From: an uncultured Lachnospiraceae bacterium
Lineage (GTDB): Bacteria > Bacillota_A > Clostridia > Lachnospirales > Lachnospiraceae
Assembly: GCA_902766415.1 (NCBI GenBank)
Contig: CACXDR010000012.1
Span: forward strand, 1-9,079
DNA: 9,079 bases
Reading direction: 5' to 3'
A program made the translations under genes and the position numbers. Positions within the stretch are counted from its first letter, which is position 1. Each line of letters begins with the position of its first letter. Of the stretch, positions 1 to 5,340 are shown one piece after another. The notes under the pieces were generated by a model. That model did not search any database. It was not told the DNA's origin and worked only from the letters and a program-made list of their open reading frames with translations.

Positions 1-1129
1 GCTGACGGGCGGCGTTCCCGTGATCAGCACCGCGAGCGACCTGAACGGCTGCTTCCAGGTCGATCTTTTCGCGAAGCGGAACGGGCTTGTCATCACCGAC
101 CGCGCCCTCGCGAAGGAGGTCACTGCCGCGCTGCTAAAGGGCAGCACCGTCACCTTCATGAGCGACGTTCCGGCTGGCAGGGAGCTGCCGGACGGGCTCG
201 TGCCGCGGGACGGCACCTCGGGTTACCTGATCCTGGTGAGCGCGGCTGCGGACGCAGAAGGGCAGGTGAAGGCCGCCTCGCCGGGAAGGGTCCTGCCCTG
301 TGAGAAGGACCATATCCTCACGCTGGTCCCGCGCCAGTACTGCCTCGGAGTCGGGTGCAGGAAGAACGCCGACCCGGCCTCCGTACGGCAGCAGGCCCTT
401 GAGTTCCTAAGAAGGCTGAACGTGCGTCCCGAGGCCGTCTCGGTGGTCGCGAGCATCGACCTTAAGAAGGACGAGCCGGCGATCGTATCGCTTGCGGAGT
501 CGCTCGGCGCGGAGCTTTGCACCTTCTCCGCGGAGGTCCTGGCGGACGTTCCGGGGGAGTTCGAGGGATCGCCGTTCGTGCAGGAGACGGTCGGCGTCGC
601 CAATGTGTGCGAGCGCGCTGCCATGCATGTATTTCCCGAGCAGATCGCCGGGAAGACAAGGGGCGGGGGCGTGACCTTCGCGCTCAGCAGGCGGCCCGTT
701 GCGGTCTTCTTCGACGCGCCGGAGGAGGAGACGGGGACCGGGAGGGCGGCCTTCCCTGGGACGACCGCACCGGAGAGGGCGGTCTCCTGCGTCGTGGCCG
801 GCGGCGCCTACCAGGGAAAGCACGCGTTCGCGGAGCGCCTTTTAAAGGAAGGAACGGTCCTGGAGATCGTGGACCCGGATCCCGCGCGCATTGCGGGCGC
901 GGGCACGGGGGAAATGCCGGCAGCGGCCGAAAGGGAAGCGGAGCGGCTTCTCGCGGAGCACCCGGCTGCCGCGTTCGTGCTGCGGGAGACAGGCTGCGGC
1001 GTCGTTCCCGCGGACCCGGAGGCGCGGGCCCTGCGGGAGGCGTCCGGACGGCTCCTGACCGCGCTCTCGCGCCGCGCGGACCGGGTGTACACCGTGGAGT
1101 GCGGCATCAGCCGCAGGCTGAAGGGATAA
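1..1129 (+). CDS. cbiG: CbiG (cobalt-precorrin-5A hydrolase) fused to a short CobU-like domain, 5' partial
   Basis: The 5' end is cut off. The first complete codon is at 2 and the GTG at 20 is internal. Numbering residues from that GTG, 1-45 match the middle part of CbiG (STASDLNG, FAKRNGL) and about 100-232 match its C-terminal domain: LGVGCRK at 109-115, ASIDLKKDEP at 144-153 and VGVANVCERAA at 191-201. CbiG opens the lactone ring of cobalt-precorrin-5A in anaerobic cobalamin synthesis, in the cytoplasm. A linker (about 233-253) leads to a CobU-like domain of about 115 residues: a P-loop GGAYQGKH at 261-268 and the CobU C-terminal signature LRETGCGVVP at 321-330, ending SRRLKG. CobU phosphorylates adenosylcobinamide and adds GMP to it. 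This domain is shorter than the roughly 180 residues of standard CobU, and the P-loop ends GK-His rather than GK-Ser/Thr. CbiG identity is secure; the activity of the CobU part is uncertain. Confidence 0.88.
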   Translation, partial: LTGGVPVISTASDLNGCFQVDLFAKRNGLVITDRALAKEVTAALLKGSTVTFMSDVPAGRELPDGLVPRDGTSGYLILVSAAADAEGQVKAASPGRVLPCEKDHILTLVPRQYCLGVGCRKNADPASVRQQALEFLRRLNVRPEAVSVVASIDLKKDEPAIVSLAESLGAELCTFSAEVLADVPGEFEGSPFVQETVGVANVCERAAMHVFPEQIAGKTRGGGVTFALSRRPVAVFFDAPEEETGTGRAAFPGTTAPERAVSCVVAGGAYQGKHAFAERLLKEGTVLEIVDPDPARIAGAGTGEMPAAAEREAERLLAEHPAAAFVLRETGCGVVPADPEARALREASGRLLTALSRRADRVYTVECGISRRLKG

Positions 1130-1139
1130 GGAGCCCGAA

Positions 1140-1190
1140 ATGGTCAGGAGAGAGAACCTGTCCGTTGACAAACGCGGAAATACTGATTAA
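1140..1190 (+). CDS. Orphan 16-codon ORF with strong RBS, possibly a remnant
   Basis: A TAAGGAG ribosome binding site overlaps the stop of the preceding cobalamin gene and sits 6 nt before an ATG. The frame reads MVRRENLSVDKRGNTD and stops at TAA 1188-1190. The pheS promoter lies inside it. The signal looks like the start of the next gene of a cobalamin operon that has been lost, but it could also be a tiny leader peptide or chance. I recognise no family. Only the start signal supports it. Confidence 0.25.
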   Translation: MVRRENLSVDKRGNTD

Positions 1191-1193
1191 AAT
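1165..1193 (+). promoter_or_regulatory. Promoter of the pheST T-box transcript
   Basis: TTGACA at 1165-1170, a 17-bp spacer and TAAAAT at 1188-1193 give a near-consensus housekeeping sigma promoter. Transcription should begin around 1200, just upstream of the T-box leader. No terminator is visible between the preceding cobalamin gene and this promoter. Confidence 0.85.
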
Positions 1194-1199
1194 ACGTAA

Positions 1200-1457
1200 T
1201 CGAATGCATTGATCGCGCAAAGTAGCTGCGGGGCGCCCGGAGAAGAGAGAGGGATCGCCGGCTGAGAGTCCTTCCGAAGGTCCGCACGCGAAATTTCACG
1301 CGGGAGCATCGGCGCTGAAGCCGTTTTCCGACGGTGCGTAGGCGCGGACGTTTCTCCACGTTACGGAGCCGAAAGTGCCTGCCTTTCCGGCAGGAAGCAG
1401 GGTGGTACCACGGCAGTCAGTCGTCCCTCCGGTTTTCCGGGGGGACGTTATTTTTTT
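1200..1457 (+). promoter_or_regulatory. T-box riboswitch (tRNA-Phe-sensing) upstream of pheS
   Basis: The hallmark T-box sequence AGGGTGGTACCACGG is at 1399-1413. Upstream are a purine-rich segment (AGAAGAGAGAGGGA, about 1242-1255) like the apical part of Stem I, and a Stem III hairpin (CCTGCC 1378-1383 with GGCAGG 1389-1394). Downstream, CCCT at about 1425-1428 can pair either with the T-box GGG (antiterminator) or within the terminator. The likely specifier lies after GAA (1290-1292) on the 3' side of Stem I, opposite AGTA: UUU at 1294-1296 or UUC at 1295-1297, both phenylalanine codons. Uncharged tRNA-Phe should bind, favour the antiterminator and allow pheST transcription. The T-box is certain; the exact specifier register is inferred. 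This leader accounts for most of the 344-nt gene-free stretch before pheS. Confidence 0.95.
1422..1457 (+). terminator. T-box intrinsic terminator
   Basis: CGTCCCTCCGG (1422-1432) and CCGGGGGGACG (1437-1447) form an 11-bp stem with one U-G pair and a TTTT loop, followed by TTATTTTTTT. Its 5' arm shares bases with the 3' arm of the antiterminator, as expected for a T-box. Confidence 0.93.
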
Positions 1458-1473
1458 AAAAAAGGAGAATACC

Positions 1474-2517
1474 ATGCAGAGCCTCGAAGAGTTAAGTGTA
1501 GAGATCGAAGCGATCCGGAAGGAGATCATCGACGGCGTAAAGTCGAAGACCGCTCCCGAAGCCTTCTATGAGTTCCGGAAATCCTTCCTGGATTCCAAGT
1601 CCGGCAGGATCGGGCGCCTTATGAAGGAGATGCGCAACATCCCGAAGGAGCAGAAGGCGGATTACGGCAAGAACGTCAACGTCCTGAAGGACTGGGCGCT
1701 CGAGCACTTCAAGGAGATGGAGAACGTCGTCCGTGAAAAGCAGCTCGAAGCGAGATACGAGAGGGAGAAGATCGACATCACCGAGCCCGCCGTCAGGACG
1801 GAGGAGGGACGCCTGCACCCCGTGACCCAGGTCCGCAACCAGCTGACGGACATCTTTGCCTCCATGGGCTTCGAGGTCTACGAGGGCTCCGAGATCGAGA
1901 CGGACTACTATAACTTCACCGCGCTCAACACGCCGCAGGACCATCCGGCGCGCGACATGCAGGATACCTTCTACCTTTCCCCGGAGTTCCTGCTCCGCAC
2001 GCAGACCTCCGCGGGCCAGATCCACGTCATGGAGGCGAAGAAGCCGCCCATCAAGATCATCTCCCCCGGAAAGGTCTTCCGTTCCGACGACGACGCGACG
2101 CATTCGCCCATGTTCACGCAGATGGAAGGCCTGGTCGTCGACAAGGGCATCACGCTCTGCGACCTGAAGGGCATGCTTGACGTGTTCGTCAAAAGGATCT
2201 TCGGCGAGGACACGGTCACGCGTCTCCGTCCCTCCTACTTCCCGTTCACGGAACCGTCCGTCGAGGTCGACGTGAGCTGCTTCGAGTGCGGCGGCAAGGG
2301 CTGCCGTCTCTGCAAGGGCACCGGCTGGATCGAGATCCTCGGCGCCGGCGTCGTCAACAGGAAGGTCCTTGAAAACTGCGGCATCGATTCCGATGAGTAC
2401 TCCGGCTTCGCGTTCGGCCTGGGCCTTGAGCGCATCGCCATGCTGAAGTACGGCATCAACAACATCCGGCTGCTGTTTGAATCCGATCTGCGCTTCTTAA
2501 AGCAGATCAATGACTGA
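1474..2517 (+). CDS. pheS: Phenylalanyl-tRNA synthetase alpha subunit
   Basis: 347 residues, close to the usual length. It is the catalytic subunit of the cytoplasmic (alpha-beta)2 enzyme that charges tRNA-Phe with phenylalanine. The first ~95 residues are charged and helical, fitting the tRNA-binding coiled coil. Class II motif 2 is at about 199-214 ([16 protein letters not shown]) and motif 3 at about 311-327 ([17 protein letters not shown]). A Cys4 pattern, C269-x2-C272-x4-C277-x2-C280, sits between them; I believe similar insertions occur in other Firmicutes PheS proteins. The ATG at 1474 is chosen because an AAAGGAG site precedes it. The in-frame GTG at 1375 lies inside the T-box and would add 33 residues read from riboswitch RNA. 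It is followed by pheT after 19 nt and controlled by the T-box. Confidence 0.98.
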   Translation: MQSLEELSVEIEAIRKEIIDGVKSKTAPEAFYEFRKSFLDSKSGRIGRLMKEMRNIPKEQKADYGKNVNVLKDWALEHFKEMENVVREKQLEARYEREKIDITEPAVRTEEGRLHPVTQVRNQLTDIFASMGFEVYEGSEIETDYYNFTALNTPQDHPARDMQDTFYLSPEFLLRTQTSAGQIHVMEAKKPPIKIISPGKVFRSDDDATHSPMFTQMEGLVVDKGITLCDLKGMLDVFVKRIFGEDTVTRLRPSYFPFTEPSVEVDVSCFECGGKGCRLCKGTGWIEILGAGVVNRKVLENCGIDSDEYSGFAFGLGLERIAMLKYGINNIRLLFESDLRFLKQIND

Positions 2518-2536
2518 GAGTAAGGAGGACACTTGA

Positions 2537-4957
2537 ATGTTAGTACCTTTCAGCTGGCTTAAAGAATATGTGGATATCGACATCACCCCGCAGGAGCTTG
2601 AAAAGAAGCTGTTCGACTGCGGCTTTGAGGTGGAGGAGCTCTACGAGGTCGGGCGCGACATCTCGAACGTCGTCGTCGGCCTGGTCGAGACCTGCGAGGC
2701 GATCCCGGACACGCACCTCCATGTCTGCACCGTGGACGCCGGCAGATACGGAAGCTTCCAGGTCTGCTGCGGCGCGGACAATGTACATGCGGGCGGAAAG
2801 TTCCCGCTTGCGCTGATCGGCGCGCAGGTCTACATGACCGCGAAGGACCATAAGACGGTCGAGGGCACCATGACCATCAAAAAGGGCAAGCTGCGCGGCT
2901 ACGAGTCGCACGGAATGCTCTGCTCGGGCGTGGAGCTCGGCCTGACGGAGAACCTTTATCCGGGCGCGGGCTACAACGGCCTCCTGGTGCTTCCGGAGGA
3001 CGCGGAGCCGGGTGATGACGTGAAAAAGATCACCGGCCTTGACGACTGGATGTTCGACATCTCCATCACCGCGAACCGCCCGGACTGCCAGAGCGTTTTC
3101 GGCATGGCCCGCGAGGTGGCGGCGGCACTCGGGAAGCAGGTGAAGATGCCGGCGACGGATTATCATCCGACCGAGGTGGAGAAGGAAGGCTTCGACGTGA
3201 CCGTGGAGGCGCAGGACCTCTGCCCGCGCTTTATCGGACACTACGTCTACGACGTGAAGATCGGGGAATCCCCCGCGTGGATGAAGCGCCGCCTTGCGCT
3301 TGTCGGCATGGATGCGATCTCCAATATCGTCGACATCACGAACTACGTCCTGAAGGAGCTTGGACAGCCCATGCACGCCTACGACGAGAATTATATCGAG
3401 GGCGGCGTGATCAACGTCCGGCGCGCGCATGACGGGGAGAAGATCGTGACCCTCGACGGAAACGAATACACCCTGAACCACGAGAACCTGGTCATCTGCG
3501 ACGGCGTGAAGCCGGTCGGCCTGGCAGGCGTCATGGGCGGACTGAACTCCGAGATCCGCGAAGACACGAAGTCGGTCATCTTCGAGTGCGCGAAGTTCGC
3601 GAGGGACAATGTCCGCAAGACCGCGCGCGCGCTCGGAAAGAACTCGGACGCCTCCTCCCGCTATGAAAAGGGCGTCGACGAGTACGCGACTGTCATGGGC
3701 ATCAAACGCGCCCTGCACCTCGTGGAGGAGCTTCAGTGCGGCACGGTCTCAAAGACCCATGTGGACTGCAACAGCGGGAACTCCCTTGAGCCGCGCGAGA
3801 TGAAGGCCAGCATCGCCCGCGTGAACGGCGTGCTCGGGATCACCGTGCCGGACGAGGACATCATCCGCATCCTTACGAACCTCTGCATGGACCCGGTCAT
3901 CAACGGCGACGAGCTGACCATCCGGATCCCGGCGTACCGCGACGACATGGAATCCTACCAGGATATCGCGGAGGAGCTGATCCGCGAGTACGGCTACGAC
4001 CACGTAGAGGGAACGCTCATGCCGACAGCCGCGGTGACCGCGGGCGGAACGAACCTGAGGCAGCGCACGGAGCTGAAGCTGAAGAAGGAGCTCTGCGCCG
4101 CGGGCGCGAACGAGGCCATCCACTACTCGTTCTTCTCCCCGGCAGACCTTGACCTCCTGAAGCTTCCGGAGAACGCGCCCGAGCGCCACGCGATCCGCCT
4201 TATGAACCCGATCAACGAGGACCTGTCCCTCATGCGCACGACCCTTGCGCCGCAGATGGTCGCAGCGATCGCGCGGAACCAGAAGCGCGGCACGCTGAAC
4301 GGGCGCCTGTTCGAGATCGGCAGCCGCTTCCTCGCGAAGGACCTGCCGCTGAACGACTACCCGGAGGAGCGCCCGACGCTCGCGGTCGGCATCTTCGGTG
4401 AAAACGAGACCTTCTTCACGCTGAAGGGGATCGCGGAGGAGGTCGCCGACGCACTGTTCGTGAAGTTCAGCTATGAGCGCGACGAGAAGCCCTTCCTGCA
4501 CCCGTACCAGACCGCTTCCATCATCTGGGACGGAAAGAAGGCGGGATATCTCGGAAAGCTCGCGTATGACGTCGCGGACAAGACCGATATGCGCGTGCCG
4601 GCGTACATCATGGAGATCGACCTCGGCCTTCTCGCGGAGGCTTACGGAAGGAGGCCGTCCTACAGGCCTATTCCGAAGTTCGCGGAGGAGAAGCGCGACC
4701 TCGCCCTTGTCATGGACGAGTGCTGCTGCTGCGGACCGGTCGAGGACTGCATCCGCGAGGCGTGCAGGCAGGTGACCGACGTGCAGCTGTTTGACATCTA
4801 CCGCGGCGACCAGATCGCGGAAGGAAAGAAGAGCATGGCGTTCACCGTCACCTTCACCCCGGAGGACGAGCCGCTCACGCCGGAGGCCGTGGACCAGATG
4901 GTCGCCGGGATCCTCAAGAAGCTTCACAAGAAGATGAATGTTGACTTGAGATCGTGA
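2537..4957 (+). CDS. pheT: Phenylalanyl-tRNA synthetase beta subunit
   Basis: 806 residues, normal for bacterial PheT, the partner of PheS. It binds tRNA-Phe and removes mischarged tyrosine. Domains in order: N-terminal region 1-38; EMAP-type tRNA-binding domain about 39-150 (VVVGLVETCE, CGADNV); B3/4 editing domain about 210-385 (DITNYVLKELGQPMHAYD, SSRYEKGVD); B5 domain about 415-490, with the acidic DD...D..EE..REYGYD cluster at 469-488; a synthetase-like core to about 700; and a ferredoxin-fold anticodon-binding domain about 710-806. TAAGGAGG at 2521-2528 precedes ATG 2537. The anticodon-binding domain carries an unusual C729-C732 run (DECCCCG) plus C738 and C743. It is co-transcribed with pheS. 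No terminator follows it. Confidence 0.98.
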   Translation: MLVPFSWLKEYVDIDITPQELEKKLFDCGFEVEELYEVGRDISNVVVGLVETCEAIPDTHLHVCTVDAGRYGSFQVCCGADNVHAGGKFPLALIGAQVYMTAKDHKTVEGTMTIKKGKLRGYESHGMLCSGVELGLTENLYPGAGYNGLLVLPEDAEPGDDVKKITGLDDWMFDISITANRPDCQSVFGMAREVAAALGKQVKMPATDYHPTEVEKEGFDVTVEAQDLCPRFIGHYVYDVKIGESPAWMKRRLALVGMDAISNIVDITNYVLKELGQPMHAYDENYIEGGVINVRRAHDGEKIVTLDGNEYTLNHENLVICDGVKPVGLAGVMGGLNSEIREDTKSVIFECAKFARDNVRKTARALGKNSDASSRYEKGVDEYATVMGIKRALHLVEELQCGTVSKTHVDCNSGNSLEPREMKASIARVNGVLGITVPDEDIIRILTNLCMDPVINGDELTIRIPAYRDDMESYQDIAEELIREYGYDHVEGTLMPTAAVTAGGTNLRQRTELKLKKELCAAGANEAIHYSFFSPADLDLLKLPENAPERHAIRLMNPINEDLSLMRTTLAPQMVAAIARNQKRGTLNGRLFEIGSRFLAKDLPLNDYPEERPTLAVGIFGENETFFTLKGIAEEVADALFVKFSYERDEKPFLHPYQTASIIWDGKKAGYLGKLAYDVADKTDMRVPAYIMEIDLGLLAEAYGRRPSYRPIPKFAEEKRDLALVMDECCCCGPVEDCIREACRQVTDVQLFDIYRGDQIAEGKKSMAFTVTFTPEDEPLTPEAVDQMVAGILKKLHKKMNVDLRS

Positions 4958-4969
4958 TTATGCTAATAT
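4941..4969 (+). promoter_or_regulatory. Extended -10 promoter for secG-rnr-smpB
   Basis: TTGACT at 4941-4946, a 17-bp spacer and TAATAT at 4964-4969, with TG at 4961-4962 making an extended -10. The -35 lies within the last codons of pheT. Transcription should begin near 4976. Each hexamer matches consensus at five of six positions. This would let secG-rnr-smpB be transcribed independently of the pheST T-box. Confidence 0.75.
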
Positions 4970-4986
4970 CCATCTATATGCGATCT
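4949..4986. repeat. Inverted repeat AGATCG/CGATCT flanking the secG -10
   Basis: AGATCG (4949-4954) and CGATCT (4981-4986) are perfect 6-bp inverted copies 26 nt apart, enclosing the -10 element and probable start site. The right arm ends just before the secG ribosome binding site (AAGGAG 4988-4993). A regulatory role is speculative; arms this short can arise by chance. Confidence 0.3.
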
Positions 4987-4999
4987 TAAGGAGTGTTTT

Positions 5000-5236
5000 T
5001 TGGAAATGCTGAATACATTATTATCTGTCGTGTTTGTTATCGTGTGCGTGGTCCTCACTGTATTCGTCCTGATGCAGGAGGGAAAGCAGAGGGGTCTGGG
5101 CTCCATCGGCGGCATTGCTGAATCCTACTGGGGAAAGAACAAGAGCCGTTCCATGGAGGGAACGCTTGAGATGGTCACGAGGGTGGCCGCGGTCCTGTTC
5201 CTGGTGATCGCGTTCATTCTGAACATCGTAAAATAA
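5000..5236 (+). CDS. secG: Preprotein translocase subunit SecG
   Basis: 78 residues, typical of SecG, the small accessory membrane subunit of the SecYEG export channel. Two hydrophobic segments, about residues 4-26 (LNTLLSVVFVIVCVVLTVFV) and 57-77 (VTRVAAVLFLVIAFILNIV), flank the conserved loop LMQEGKQRGLGSIGG. The start is taken as TTG at 5000 because AAGGAG (4988-4993) is 6 nt upstream; ATG 5006 would lie 12 nt away and remains possible. It is the first gene of a secG-rnr-smpB group common in Firmicutes. Its stop (5234-5236) shares an A with an ATG in the rnr frame. Confidence 0.95.
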   Translation: MEMLNTLLSVVFVIVCVVLTVFVLMQEGKQRGLGSIGGIAESYWGKNKSRSMEGTLEMVTRVAAVLFLVIAFILNIVK

Positions 5237-5244
5237 TGATCCTG

Positions 5245-5273
5245 AAAGGGCCTCCGCAGCGCGGGGGCCCTTT
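5245..5273 (+). terminator. Terminator-like hairpin between secG and rnr
   Basis: AAAGGGCCTCCGC (5245-5257) and GCGGGGGCCCTTT (5261-5273) form a 13-bp stem with one wobble pair around an AGC loop. The downstream U-tract is poor (TTTCGTCT), so termination is probably partial. The hairpin could alternatively protect or delimit the secG message and reduce rnr-smpB expression. Confidence 0.65.
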
Positions 5274-5287
5274 CGTCTCAGTGGAGG

Positions 5288-5302
5288 GATCCTGCAAGGA
5301 TC
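5288..5302. repeat. Small inverted repeat in rnr leader
   Basis: GATCCTGCAAGGATC is a perfect 6-bp inverted repeat with a 3-nt centre, about 24 nt before the rnr ribosome binding site. It has no U-tract. It could be a small leader hairpin or a protein site; I assign no function. Confidence 0.4.
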
Positions 5303-5340
5303 AGTCAGATAATAATCAAAACATCGGAGGGGACACAGAA

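Noticed and set aside
517..1212. 231-codon plus-strand frame overlapping the cobalamin gene
   Set aside because: Low-complexity Arg/Gly-rich translation in a shifted frame of a clearly recognised gene.
1375..1473. GTG start at 1375 for pheS
   Set aside because: It lies in Stem III of the T-box and would translate the riboswitch; the ATG at 1474 has a proper ribosome binding site and gives the usual length.
2540..4927. Two 392-codon open frames on the minus strand opposite pheT
   Set aside because: They mirror the codons of pheT, have arginine-, valine- and leucine-rich compositions typical of antisense GC-rich frames, and resemble no family. pheT itself is unambiguous.
5308..5313. GATAAT as a -10 element for a separate rnr promoter
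   Set aside because: The hexamer is fair, but no -35 (AGGGAT at 17 bp) or extended TG is present.
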